Source: JACKCD01 sp041390905 (GTDB taxonomy: Bacteria; Chloroflexota; Anaerolineae; Promineifilales; Promineifilaceae). Taken from it: a DNA stretch of 64,000 nucleotides. The position numbers were made by a program, and so were the translations under genes. Of the stretch, positions 42,273 to 50,662 are shown one piece after another. The DNA lies in assembly GCA_041390905.1 (NCBI GenBank), contig JAWKPA010000012.1, positions 806,001-870,000 of the forward strand, given 5' to 3'. How positions within the stretch are numbered: the first letter of the stretch is position 1; every line of letters starts with the position of its first letter. A model generated the notes under the pieces. The model was not told where the DNA came from. It ran no database searches and saw only the letters and a program-made list of their open reading frames with translations.

Positions 42273-44006
42273 TTAAACGGCCGTTTCCACCCGCACAAAC
42301 CCCTTGCCAATCAAATGAGCAATTACCCGATGGGCATTTTCTTCAGCCGTTTGTTCCATCGTATCAATGCGTAGCTCCGGGTGCTGAGGCGGTTCATAGG
42401 GGGCATCAATCCCCGTGAAGTTGGTCAACTCCCCATTACGCGCCCGCGCATACAGCCCTTTGGTATCCCGTTGTTCACACACAGCCAGCGGCGTATCCAC
42501 AAACACCTCAACGTAATGCTCCTGCCCGACACTGTTGCGCACATCGTTGCGTGTGGCGCGATAGGGGCTAACGGCCGCGCAAACGGCAATCCCGCCGTGG
42601 CGCACAATCTCTGCCGCAATAAAGCCCATACGCCGCACATGGTCATCCCGGTCGGCTTTGGTAAAGCCCAGCCCCTCGGAGACATTGGTACGCATCACGT
42701 CACCGTCCAGAAGCGTAACCTGTCGGCCGTGTTCTTGCAGTAAAGTAGTTAGCACCGAGGCGGTGGTTGATTTACCGGCATTGTGCAAACCGGTAAGCCA
42801 AATGCAAACCCCCTGCTGATGGCGCGGCGGGTAGGTTTCGGCCAGAATTTGCGCCACTTCGGGGCGGGTGAACCAGGCGGGAAGCGTTTGGCCTTTGTGC
42901 AAGAACTCTTCGCGCACCTGGGTACCAGAAATGGAGGCTGTTTTGGTCTGTGGGGTAATTTTGTCTACCTCTTCGTACCGGTCTTCTTCGGGAAGGTAGA
43001 CGAGCATTTGGAAAGGAACGGCCGTTACTCCCAACTCCTCACTGTGCGCCTCCACCATCTCCTGGGCATCATACGGCCCATAAAACGGCTTGCCGGTGGA
43101 ATCATTGCCAGGGCCAGCATGGTCGCGCCCCACAATCAGATGGTTTGCCCCATAGTTGCGGCGAATCAGCGCGTGCCACACTGCCTCGCGGGGGCCTGCC
43201 ATCCGCATTGCCAGCGGCAGCAGCGACAGCAGCACCCGGTCTGGCGCATAATAATTTTGCACCAAGGTGCGATAGGTGCGAACGCGGGTGAAGTAATCTA
43301 CGTCGCCGGGGCGGGTCATGCCAACAACGGGGTGAAGCAACAGCACGCCGTCTTTTTCCTCCACAGCCCGCTTGGTAAGCTCTTCGTGAACGCGGTGCAG
43401 TGGGTTGCGAGTTTGGAAGGCAACGACGTTTTGGTGACCAAACGATTCAAGCTGGGCGCGGGTTTCGGCGGGGGTCAGGCGCAGGTTTTTGAAATCATAG
43501 TGGGCTGGCAATTGCAAAACCTGCATCGGGCCAGAAATGTGGTATCTGCCCCAGCGGTACATTTCAGCCACCAGTGGGTGGCGTAAATCCTGGGAGCCAA
43601 ATGCTTTTTGCGCTACTTCGGCCAAATCCCAGGGGTAGATTTCTTCGACGGTCATGATGGCGAGCAGGTCGTTTTGCGGTGAACGGAGGGCGATTTGCTG
43701 GTTGAGGGAAACGGCCGTTTCTGTCTCTACCGAAAGCGTCACCGGCAGCGGGAACAAATGCCCGCTGCTCAACCGCATCTCGTTTAGCACTCGCCGATGA
43801 TCCGCCTGCCCCATAAACCGATCCAGCGGCGAAAACGCGCCAACCGCCAGCATCTCCAGGTCACATACCTCACGCTCTGTTAGCCGGACGGCCGGCAGCT
43901 TGTTGGCATAGTGCGTTAACTCCGCTTTTTCTTCCGGGTCAACCAGCAAATTTACCAGCTTCCCTCCATATGGTTCAATCAAGGTCGTTTGTTTTGTTGC
44001 TAACAA
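42273..44006 (-). CDS. Bifunctional sulfate adenylyltransferase / adenylylsulfate kinase
   Basis: 577 residues. The N-terminal 380 residues are ATP sulfurylase: VVAFQTRNPLHRVHEELTK (the HxxH motif), RDHAGPGN and SISGTQVREEFLHKG. The C-terminal 180 residues are APS kinase with P-loop GLHNAGKST, DGDVMRTNVSEGLGFTKADRDDHVRRMGFIA and FTGIDAPYEPP. It turns sulfate into APS and then PAPS, for sulfate assimilation or for sulfotransferases such as the one at 3444-4337. An AGGAG site precedes the ATG, and an intrinsic terminator lies in the short region upstream. Confidence 0.95.
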   Translation of the reverse strand: MLATKQTTLIEPYGGKLVNLLVDPEEKAELTHYANKLPAVRLTEREVCDLEMLAVGAFSPLDRFMGQADHRRVLNEMRLSSGHLFPLPVTLSVETETAVSLNQQIALRSPQNDLLAIMTVEEIYPWDLAEVAQKAFGSQDLRHPLVAEMYRWGRYHISGPMQVLQLPAHYDFKNLRLTPAETRAQLESFGHQNVVAFQTRNPLHRVHEELTKRAVEEKDGVLLLHPVVGMTRPGDVDYFTRVRTYRTLVQNYYAPDRVLLSLLPLAMRMAGPREAVWHALIRRNYGANHLIVGRDHAGPGNDSTGKPFYGPYDAQEMVEAHSEELGVTAVPFQMLVYLPEEDRYEEVDKITPQTKTASISGTQVREEFLHKGQTLPAWFTRPEVAQILAETYPPRHQQGVCIWLTGLHNAGKSTTASVLTTLLQEHGRQVTLLDGDVMRTNVSEGLGFTKADRDDHVRRMGFIAAEIVRHGGIAVCAAVSPYRATRNDVRNSVGQEHYVEVFVDTPLAVCEQRDTKGLYARARNGELTNFTGIDAPYEPPQHPELRIDTMEQTAEENAHRVIAHLIGKGFVRVETAV

Positions 44007-44024
44007 TGGTATTACTCCTAATCC

Positions 44025-44064
44025 ATAAAAAAAGCGTCCGTTAGCTTGGCTACGCGGACGCTTT
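44025..44064 (-). terminator. Intrinsic terminator upstream of the Sat-CysC gene
   Basis: 10-bp stem (AAAGCGTCCG and complement) with a 14-base loop, followed on the minus strand by a seven-T run. It sits between the lipoprotein stop and the sat start, only about 18 bases before the ATG, so it either ends the upstream transcript or forms part of a sat leader. Confidence 0.8.
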
Positions 44065-44112
44065 CTCGTAAAGTTAATGTTGCTTTTAGCAGACTATGTG
44101 CCAAAAATCACA

Positions 44113-44118
44113 ATTATA
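44113..44118 (-). promoter_or_regulatory. Extended -10 box upstream of the sat leader terminator
   Basis: TATAAT preceded by TGC on the minus strand, predicting a leader of about 100 nt that contains the terminator hairpin. The -35 region is weak. Confidence 0.4.
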
Positions 44119-44146
44119 GCATCGTTATCCTCAGGGGAAAACCTGA

Positions 44147-44791
44147 CTAATTTGTTGTTTGGGTAATAACTTGCCCCAGGTCTAAGGCTTGACCCGGCTC
44201 AACCGTAAACAGGAATTGAGATCCATCCGGTTGATTCACCAAAAATTGAGTGAAGCCTAGATCAACTACCAAACCATATGTTCCAGGAGCCACGTTTCGG
44301 AAAATGAAAACGCCGGTCGGGAACAATTCAGCCTGTGGCGATGTTTGGTCATCTACACTGACATAAGCAGGCTCATCAGAAGCGGTATGGACAATTTCAC
44401 CCAGCAACAATTTTTGCGGATTAAGTGGCATGAACCCTTGATCAGTCAACTCACGAATGAGAACCCCACCAACAACCCCAACATCTGCTCCTGCGGCAGG
44501 CAATTCCCGTTCCGGGTTTGGCGGTTCGGCTTGTAGCGTTTCATATTCTGAGCCAGGGTACGGAACGATTGATTGGTCTGTCTCAGGAGCCGGATAACCA
44601 TTAGCATCGCTGTTATTATCACCCGGATCAGGAGCCACAATGCTTTCCGGCTCACTATTGGCAGGGGCATTTGTTTCAGGGATTGGGGTAGGTAAAGCCG
44701 ATGATGTGTTCCCGCCACCACACGCTGCCAGTATCAGAACAAGGGAAAATAGTGCAAAAAATTGGAAAATCGAAGTTTTATGAATCATCAT
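44147..44791 (-). CDS. Lipoprotein with carboxypeptidase-regulatory-like fold
   Basis: About 214 residues from ATG 44791. The signal peptide ends in the lipobox LILAACGG, followed by a Ser/Pro/Glu-rich linker with repeated PAPE/PYPG motifs. The last 110 residues (VVGGVLIRELTDQGFMPLNPQKLLLGEIV...FIFRNVAPGTYGLVVDLGF) look like a Cna-B/carboxypeptidase-regulatory beta sandwich. It should be anchored on the outer face of the membrane. Function unknown. It follows the surface protein gene on the same strand. No palindrome is present in either. Confidence 0.75.
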   Translation of the reverse strand: MMIHKTSIFQFFALFSLVLILAACGGGNTSSALPTPIPETNAPANSEPESIVAPDPGDNNSDANGYPAPETDQSIVPYPGSEYETLQAEPPNPERELPAAGADVGVVGGVLIRELTDQGFMPLNPQKLLLGEIVHTASDEPAYVSVDDQTSPQAELFPTGVFIFRNVAPGTYGLVVDLGFTQFLVNQPDGSQFLFTVEPGQALDLGQVITQTTN

Positions 44792-44806
44792 GGTCGGTAA
44801 ACACAA

Positions 44807-44832
44807 CGAGAGCCACCCTGCGGTGGCTCTCG
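44807..44832 (-). terminator. Hairpin between surface protein and lipoprotein genes
   Basis: 11-bp stem CGAGAGCCACC and complement, CTGC-type loop, weak downstream T-run. It could partly terminate the strongly promoted surface protein transcript. Confidence 0.6.
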
Positions 44833-44864
44833 CTATCTATGCCATCATATGGCAAAACCTGGTC

Positions 44865-46196
44865 TTAGTTGTTGAATGCTTCGTAGGTGAAGAGGAGGTC
44901 AGAAGAGCTGGATGCACCCAATTCGTTCACCACGGCGATGATTGCACCACCAGGAGCGGAGCAGCTTGCGCTACCAACATACTTGTCGGCAATCTTGCCA
45001 TTCTGGACATCGTTACCGGCTGCATTCGTTCCTAAAGCAGCACTGTAGGTGCGGCTTGAATTGGAGAAGGTACAAGTAACTGTGGCTGAAGACCCAACGT
45101 TCATGATATTGAAGCCGGTGAAGAAACCACTATTGCGATCCATAATGAGCGGCATAACCAGAGAATCAGTGGCAGTATTGGGGTCAAAACCGTTATAAGC
45201 ACTACCGTAGTTCTTGAAATTGGTCTGGTTAACAATGGCAACCAAATCCATGCTCGCAGAGTTTGCGGTTACAGCAGCGGAACCAACAAAGGCTTGGCCT
45301 TTGGTACAGTTATTGGTGCCGGCCGCTCCGTTTAAGGACAGAGCATAGAGGAAGAAGGTTTCGGAAGCGCCAGCGCCAATGCTTTTTGTTTCGGTACAAG
45401 TGGTACCGGGTGCACCAGCTGCCGGGGTGTAGGTCAAGGTAACATTTGTGGAGGTGTTACCCGTGTTCTGAACCTGAACACCAGTGTGGTAACCTGAGTT
45501 GTTAGCTTGAACCAGTGGCATCACCACACTGCTGGAACCAACAGTGAAACCATTGTAGGCAAACAGGGTGTCTTTACCTGTTTCAATAACGGTGGCAACA
45601 ACCTCGCCGCCAGCAGCAGCAGCAACCGTTGCGGCACCGACATAGGTGCTGCCAAGGCAGGTGTTGGTAGATTGATCAAAGGTTGCGGCAGCACCGGGCT
45701 GAATGCTGGCAGTTTCGGTGCAGCTGCTATTGGCGTAGGAAACGGTTACGCTGGTTGCACTAGCGCCAGTGTTCTGAACGTTGAACCAGGTGCTAAAACC
45801 ACCGTTGTTACGCATGATGAGGGGCAGGTTTACGGATCCGGCACCACCATCAAAACCGCCGTAGCTTGCGCCATAGTCAAAGCCATCACCCAGAACGTTG
45901 GTGATTGCCGCCACGGGCTGGTCGGAGGAGATAACAACGGAACCATCAAAACCGCTGGAAACACCACCCGGCAGCGGGAAATAGGTTTTGGAACCATTCA
46001 GCGCGATGCTATCATCTACCTGAGCTTCTACACTACCATCTTGATTGTAGAAAGTAATGTTGACCGTGGCAGCACCATCACCCAGGTTCTGGACTTGAAA
46101 GCCAGAGTCGTAGGTGGTGGGTTGGGCAGCAGCGGTAGCAACCATCAGCACCAAGGCTGATACGATTACGGTAAAAAGAACAATAAATTTTTTCAT
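44865..46196 (-). CDS. Secreted surface protein with three repeated beta domains
   Basis: 443 residues. Signal peptide MKKFIVLFTVIVSALVLMVATAAA, then repeats of about 105-115 residues. Each repeat has a hydrophobic strand with an L/M-P-L-I/V motif (NLPLIMRNNGGFSTWFNVQNTG; VMPLVQANNSGYHTGVQVQNTG; VMPLIMDRNSGFFTGFNIMNVG), a paired-Cys strand (SCTETASIQPG, TCTETKSIGAG, TCTFSNSS) and a VGAATV-like strand. The composition is Ser/Thr/Asn/Gly-rich with few charged residues, as in cell-wall or sheath proteins. An AGGAGAG site and a near-consensus promoter suggest strong expression. I do not recognise a named family. Confidence 0.75.
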   Translation of the reverse strand: MKKFIVLFTVIVSALVLMVATAAAQPTTYDSGFQVQNLGDGAATVNITFYNQDGSVEAQVDDSIALNGSKTYFPLPGGVSSGFDGSVVISSDQPVAAITNVLGDGFDYGASYGGFDGGAGSVNLPLIMRNNGGFSTWFNVQNTGASATSVTVSYANSSCTETASIQPGAAATFDQSTNTCLGSTYVGAATVAAAAGGEVVATVIETGKDTLFAYNGFTVGSSSVVMPLVQANNSGYHTGVQVQNTGNTSTNVTLTYTPAAGAPGTTCTETKSIGAGASETFFLYALSLNGAAGTNNCTKGQAFVGSAAVTANSASMDLVAIVNQTNFKNYGSAYNGFDPNTATDSLVMPLIMDRNSGFFTGFNIMNVGSSATVTCTFSNSSRTYSAALGTNAAGNDVQNGKIADKYVGSASCSAPGGAIIAVVNELGASSSSDLLFTYEAFNN

Positions 46197-46237
46197 GTAA
46201 ACTCTCCTAAACAGTTTGTTTTGACCAAGTTGAGGCC

Positions 46238-46267
46238 AGTATAAGGGGTAAAAGGCTGGTTTATCAA
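46238..46267 (-). promoter_or_regulatory. Strong promoter of the surface protein gene
   Basis: TTGATA (46262-46267), an 18-base spacer and TATACT (46238-46243) on the minus strand, about 40 bases upstream of a start codon that has AGGAGAG. Confidence 0.65.
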
Positions 46268-46280
46268 TACTCCATATGGG

Positions 46281-47249
46281 TTAAAAAGGGGGAGTAGGGG
46301 TCAATTTTAGGGAAATAACGGCCGTTATTAACTCTCCAGCCAACCAAAGCAGCCGAATAGCGATAATGGTGATGATAGCTACAGGTAATGGCATTAATTG
46401 TGTTAGCAACAGCGTCAAGGAGACCTCGCGTACACCGATACTGGTAAACGTAATGGCTCCAGCCAGCGATACAGAGCTGGCTAATGCCCACATGCCAATG
46501 GTTGCCAGAAGCTGGGTAGCCGGGAGGGTCTGGAAAAAGTTGATGGTGCTGAACATAACAACGCCACCCAAAACCCAAATGATGACATAAAAACCTAGCC
46601 AGTACAGGGTGTCACGCCAGCGTAGGGGGTGTGTATTAGTTTCATGGCTGAGCTTTTGCCAGATTTTTTCAAGGATGCGTGGCTGGATGAGCAGAAAGGA
46701 AAGGGGAAGCAAGATAAGCAAAAACCAGGCGCGACCAAGATTTTCGGTGATTTCAGTTGGTAGTATCCAGAAGGGTAGTGTAAGCAGCGTGGTTATAATT
46801 CCGGATACAAAGATAAGTGCCAGTTCTAATCCGCTAAGAAGCGAGGTAGTACGTTTGCTCACACCGGCTTGTTCGTAGAGAATGGCACGGCTGGCAATAT
46901 ACCAAACAACGCCGGGAATGCGCTTGGCGAGATTGGCATACCACCATATTTTGAGGTTTAAACGGCCGTTCTCCACCCCCGCCATCCGTTTCGCCACCAA
47001 ATGCCACGCCCAACCACCTAAAAACATGGAACCAAACATGACCAATGTTGCGATTAACAGCCAGTACGGCTGGATATGCCATTCGTAGGTACGCAATAAT
47101 TCGCGGTTGCCATAGAGAACCGTCAGGATAACAACGGCCGTTAATCCCAAAAACACCCCTGTGACCACGCGCCGCCAGCGGCCAGTAAAAAGGGTGTGGG
47201 CCACACGGTTAACCCAATGGGTGATGCTTTGGACAGTGGGAAGCTGCAT
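46281..47249 (-). CDS. Flippase-like / lysylphosphatidylglycerol synthase TM-domain protein
   Basis: 322 residues with about eight transmembrane helices. The pattern RVVTGVFLGLTAVVILTVLYGNRELLRTY...PYWLLIATLVMFGSMFLGGWAWHLV...IWWYANLAKRIPGVVWYIASRAILYEQAGV matches the UPF0104/LPG_synthase_TM membrane family. These proteins are often found with glycan or lipid genes. It is followed by two methyltransferase genes upstream on the same strand, so a surface-glycolipid role is possible but inferred. Confidence 0.8.
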   Translation of the reverse strand: MQLPTVQSITHWVNRVAHTLFTGRWRRVVTGVFLGLTAVVILTVLYGNRELLRTYEWHIQPYWLLIATLVMFGSMFLGGWAWHLVAKRMAGVENGRLNLKIWWYANLAKRIPGVVWYIASRAILYEQAGVSKRTTSLLSGLELALIFVSGIITTLLTLPFWILPTEITENLGRAWFLLILLPLSFLLIQPRILEKIWQKLSHETNTHPLRWRDTLYWLGFYVIIWVLGGVVMFSTINFFQTLPATQLLATIGMWALASSVSLAGAITFTSIGVREVSLTLLLTQLMPLPVAIITIIAIRLLWLAGELITAVISLKLTPTPPF

Positions 47250-47254
47250 GTTAA

Positions 47255-48184
47255 TTATGCTTTTAAATGGGCAAAGATGGTCATGATGGAGGTTTTGTTA
47301 AATGCCTCGGCCAGCTTGTAGATGGGCAGCGTTGCCAGCCGCAGCGGCAACGTGTAGAGCCGCTGGCTGCGCTGTTGCCAAACGGCTTCGGGAACCTGCC
47401 GGGCTTTGGCGCGAAATTCCAGGCTCATGAGGGTGACACCCAAACGGCCGTTAAAGCTCTCCACACTCGTCAACCCAAAACCCGCATCCCGCAAATAATT
47501 CTCCATCACCTGCGGCGTAAAAATATGCAAATGGCGCGGCCGGTCCCATCCCAGCCAATCGCCACCAAACCATTTTGCTTCAAACCCCGTCGGGTTTGGC
47601 AGGCTTGCCACAAACAGCCCACCCGGCCGCAGCACGCGAGCAATTTCTGCTAGTGTGGCTTTGGGATCCAGCACATGCTCAAACACATCCCACAGTGCCA
47701 CCAGATCAAAGGCGTTGTCAGGGAACTGGGTTTCTTCCAGCGTTCCCGTTGCTACCTCAATCCCATACGTTTGGCGCGTAAACTCGGCGGCATAGGCACT
47801 GAGTTCCACCCCCGACACCTGCCATCCTTGCTCACGCATGGTCGCCAAGAACAGCCCCGTGGAGCTGCCCACTTCCAGCAGACGACCCGGCTGCGGCATG
47901 TGGCGCCGAATCCGCTTGTACCGTCGTTCCATCTCATGTCGCCGATGAAACCGCTCCATGGCTGACGCTTCTTCCCCCACAATGCCGCGCTGAAACGGCT
48001 CATATTCATCCGGGTACAGGCTGGGTAATTCGTCCCGCGTGGGCTGCGGGTTTTGGTAAATCAGGCCACAGTTGCGGCAGCGCACCAGCCGGTAGCTGCC
48101 GGGGCGGTTGAGCAGCAAATCCGGCCCTTCGTTGACTAATTCGCTGTTATCTTGCTCACAATAATTGCAATGGACGTATTCCAT
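47255..48184 (-). CDS. SAM-dependent methyltransferase with N-terminal zinc motif
   Basis: 309 residues. The N-terminus has four Cys in two pairs (CNYCEQDN...RCRNCGLIYQNPQP), the metal-binding head common in sugar or quinone methyltransferases. The Rossmann SAM loop is LLEVGSSTGLFLATMREQGW followed by VSGVELS, then LWDVFEHVLDPKATLAEIARVLRPGGLFVASLPN. The substrate may be a nucleotide sugar; that is inference from the zinc head and neighbours. It sits between a second methyltransferase and the flippase-like gene. Confidence 0.88.
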   Translation of the reverse strand: MEYVHCNYCEQDNSELVNEGPDLLLNRPGSYRLVRCRNCGLIYQNPQPTRDELPSLYPDEYEPFQRGIVGEEASAMERFHRRHEMERRYKRIRRHMPQPGRLLEVGSSTGLFLATMREQGWQVSGVELSAYAAEFTRQTYGIEVATGTLEETQFPDNAFDLVALWDVFEHVLDPKATLAEIARVLRPGGLFVASLPNPTGFEAKWFGGDWLGWDRPRHLHIFTPQVMENYLRDAGFGLTSVESFNGRLGVTLMSLEFRAKARQVPEAVWQQRSQRLYTLPLRLATLPIYKLAEAFNKTSIMTIFAHLKA

Positions 48185-48196
48185 AAATCATGTCAC

Positions 48197-48946
48197 TCAG
48201 GATGTTGGCTTGTGGCACAGAAAGACAAAGCAAAAAGCCAGGTTAAGCGGAACAAGCTGCGCCGCAGCCAGCCGCGCCAGCTTTTTGGGGCGGTGCAGAT
48301 AGGCTTGCCAATCGTGGCGGGTGCGCGGCCGTTCCAAATCGTATTTGAGCGTTTGGGTGACGATCAGGCCGTGGCTTTGCAGCAAATCTTGCCATTCGTA
48401 GCGGCTGGCGTACCGTTGAATGGGCTGTTCGTCAATCATGGTACGCCCCTTGCGATAGGCGCTCCAGATGTTTTGCAGCAGGCTGAAGCTGTTGGGAACC
48501 AGCACCACGGCGCGACCGCCGGGCTTGAGGACGCGGGTCATTTCAGAAACGGCCGTTTCCATATCCACATAATGCTCCAGACTGCCAATATTGCTCACCA
48601 CGTCAAAACGGCCGTTGGCATAGGGCAAATCCTGGCTGTTAGCCGTTACCAGCATCGGTGATGGCGGCTGCGCCCCACTTCGCAGTGCCGCGTAAGACAA
48701 ATCCAGCCCGTGGGCGTTCACTCCCAATTCCTGCGCCAGCCGGGGTAACTGCGCCCGCCCGCAAGAAATATCAAGGTAATGCTCGCCCGATTGAAAAGCC
48801 AGAATGTTCAGCAGCCACAAGTAAAACGAATCCGTTTGCGAAATGTCGCTCTCGGTATAAATCTCGTCATACGCCTGCTGGCTGTCACTATCACTTTCGA
48901 CCTCATCGAGCCGAATTTCAAACAAAACGGTTGCCTTTTTTTGCAT
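48197..48946 (-). CDS. Class I SAM-dependent methyltransferase
   Basis: 249 residues. SAM loop YLDISCGRAQLPRLAQELGVNAHGLDLS, then VVSNIGSLEHYVDMETAVSEMTRVLKPGGRAVVLVPNSF and a C-terminal TQTLKYDLERP helix. The acceptor is unknown. It heads the methyltransferase-flippase run on the minus strand. Two palindromes lie in it (48548 and 48607). Confidence 0.87.
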   Translation of the reverse strand: MQKKATVLFEIRLDEVESDSDSQQAYDEIYTESDISQTDSFYLWLLNILAFQSGEHYLDISCGRAQLPRLAQELGVNAHGLDLSYAALRSGAQPPSPMLVTANSQDLPYANGRFDVVSNIGSLEHYVDMETAVSEMTRVLKPGGRAVVLVPNSFSLLQNIWSAYRKGRTMIDEQPIQRYASRYEWQDLLQSHGLIVTQTLKYDLERPRTRHDWQAYLHRPKKLARLAAAQLVPLNLAFCFVFLCHKPTS

Positions 48947-49000
48947 AACGGGGGGATGGTAGCGAGGGGAAGGGGTTTTAGCAAATTTTGCCTAAAAAAT

Positions 49001-49030
49001 GCTCCCCCTGTCCTGCGACACAGGGGGAGC
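49001..49030 (-). terminator. Intrinsic terminator of ftsZ
   Basis: 11-bp stem GCTCCCCCTGT and complement, 8-base loop, followed on the minus strand by ATTTTTT. It lies about 90 bases downstream of the ftsZ stop. Confidence 0.8.
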
Positions 49031-49117
49031 AAACCACAGAGGGGATGTAGAGCAAACTTGTTGAGGTTTTCAGACCTCAGAGGTGTTGGCGGCACCAGAA
49101 CAGTCGTTTTGTAAGCG

Positions 49118-50266
49118 TTATCTCCGTCGCAGGAAAGCAGGAATATCTAAATTATTGGGTGAAAACTTGGGCTGAACCGGCTCGCGGTCGCGGGCTTCCA
49201 CCTGGCGGGAGGAGGTTGCTGGCTCAAACGGCCGTTCGTCCATCTCCACCTGCGGGCGCGGTTCCGGCGTCGTGCGACCATACTGCTGCTGCAAAAGCTG
49301 CCGCCGCGTCATCTGCTGCCGTTCAAACCCAGTGGCAATCACCGTGATCCGCAGCTCATCGCCCATGTTCTCGTCAATTACCGCACCAAAAATCATATTA
49401 GCATCAGGATCGGCCGTTTCCCGAATAATGGCCGCCGCCTGATTCACTTCATACAGGCTCAAATTCGGGCCACCCGTGACGTTAAACAAAATGCCACGCG
49501 CCCCATCAATTGTCACATCCAGCAGCCGCGAGCTAACCGCCTGTTCGGCCGCCATGCGTGCCCGGTCATCACCTGTGCCAACGCCCACCGCCATCAGTGC
49601 CGCGCCGCCCTCTGACATAATCGTTTGCACATCGGCAAAGTCAAGGTTGATCAAGCCCGGCACGGTAATTAACTCACTAATCCCCTGAATCCCCTGCCGC
49701 AGCACATCATCAGCCATTGAGAATGAATCAGTCAGCGAAACCCGCTTGTCAGCCAATTCCAGCAGCCGATCATTGGGGATAATAATCAGGGTGTCTACCT
49801 GCTCTTTTAACTTTTCAATCCCGGCATTGGCCGCATTGGTGCGCTTGCTGCCTTCAAACATAAACGGCCTGGTTACAACCCCAACCGTCAGCGCCCCCAT
49901 TTCACGCGCCACGCGGGCAATAACAGGAGCTGCCCCAGTGCCTGTGCCACCACCCATACCGGCCGTGATAAACACCATATCAGCCCCCTTAAGGACTTCA
50001 TATAGTTCATCGGAAGTTTCTTCAGCCGCTTTCTCACCCTGTTCCGGGTGACCACCAGCCCCTAACCCTCGCGTCAGCTTATCGCCAATTCGCACCCGCA
50101 CAGGAGCCAAGGATTGGAGCAACGCCTGGTTGTCTGTGTTAACGGCAATAAAATCAACGCCACCGACCCCTTCCTGAATCATGCGGTTGACTGCATTGTT
50201 CCCGCCCCCACCCACACCAATTACGCGAATAATCGCTGAATGCTCCAACTCTGGTCCACGCTGCAT
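49118..50266 (-). CDS. ftsZ: Cell division protein FtsZ
   Basis: 382 residues. IRVIGVGGGGNNAVNRMI, the tubulin signature GMGGGTGTGAAPVIA, GVVTRPFMFEGSKR and NLDFADVQTIMSEGG are all present. The C-terminal domain ends with a Glu/Arg-rich linker and the conserved peptide LDIPAFLRR that binds membrane tethers. It polymerises with GTP into the division ring. It follows an excisionase-like DNA-binding gene on the same strand; the usual ftsQ-ftsA neighbours are absent. Confidence 0.97.
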   Translation of the reverse strand: MQRGPELEHSAIIRVIGVGGGGNNAVNRMIQEGVGGVDFIAVNTDNQALLQSLAPVRVRIGDKLTRGLGAGGHPEQGEKAAEETSDELYEVLKGADMVFITAGMGGGTGTGAAPVIARVAREMGALTVGVVTRPFMFEGSKRTNAANAGIEKLKEQVDTLIIIPNDRLLELADKRVSLTDSFSMADDVLRQGIQGISELITVPGLINLDFADVQTIMSEGGAALMAVGVGTGDDRARMAAEQAVSSRLLDVTIDGARGILFNVTGGPNLSLYEVNQAAAIIRETADPDANMIFGAVIDENMGDELRITVIATGFERQQMTRRQLLQQQYGRTTPEPRPQVEMDERPFEPATSSRQVEARDREPVQPKFSPNNLDIPAFLRRR

Positions 50267-50329
50267 CTTCCTACCCTCTTTACTTATTGTCCAGTCTACT
50301 ATTGCCCAACATACGATATTTCCGAATTC

Positions 50330-50542
50330 CTAGAGCAGCGTTGCCTTGTTGCCAGGACGTGGATCATAACGGCTAGCATATTGCTCCAACATTGCTTTCT
50401 CTACAAGCCATTTGTTGCCAAATTTAATTGCTGGCAACTTCCCCTGGCGAATGAGCCGCCGCACGGATTCGGGGTGGATATTTAGCCGCTGGCTCACTTC
50501 GAACACGCCAGCATAATTGTCTAACAAATCATCTTTACTCAT
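50330..50542 (-). CDS. Excisionase-family helix-turn-helix DNA-binding protein
   Basis: 70 residues from ATG 50542. DDLLDNYAGVFEVSQRLNIHPESVRRLIRQGKLPAIKFGNKWLVEKAMLEQYASRY is a MerR/excisionase-type helix-turn-helix (SinR/Xis-like). It ends 63 bases before ftsZ on the same strand and has its own promoter with an operator-like palindrome. No integrase is nearby, so it is more likely a small transcription regulator than a phage excisionase; control of ftsZ is a guess. Confidence 0.85.
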   Translation of the reverse strand: MSKDDLLDNYAGVFEVSQRLNIHPESVRRLIRQGKLPAIKFGNKWLVEKAMLEQYASRYDPRPGNKATLL

Positions 50543-50587
50543 TGTAGAGTGTGCTTTGCCTGAATGCGGGATAATGCAACAATACTT

Positions 50588-50601
50588 ATTGTTGCAACAA
50601 T
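50588..50601. promoter_or_regulatory. Operator-like palindrome ATTGTTGCAACAAT
   Basis: Perfect 14-bp palindrome with additional CAACAATA direct repeats on both sides, overlapping the -10 box of the promoter below. It is a likely binding site of the downstream excisionase-like protein. Confidence 0.55.
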
Positions 50602-50625
50602 ACAACAAAACATAATGTTCGTCAA
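50597..50625 (-). promoter_or_regulatory. Promoter of the excisionase-like gene and ftsZ
   Basis: TTGACG (50620-50625), a 17-base spacer and TATTGT (50597-50602) on the minus strand, embedded in A/T-rich inverted repeats. Confidence 0.6.
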
Positions 50626-50662
50626 GTAAATTGACGAGTTTTGTTGTAATTGCTCAACAGAG

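Noticed and set aside
50330..50542. Prophage or integrative element marked by the excisionase-like gene
   Set aside because: No integrase, attachment-site repeat or phage gene lies nearby, and the gene is linked to ftsZ.
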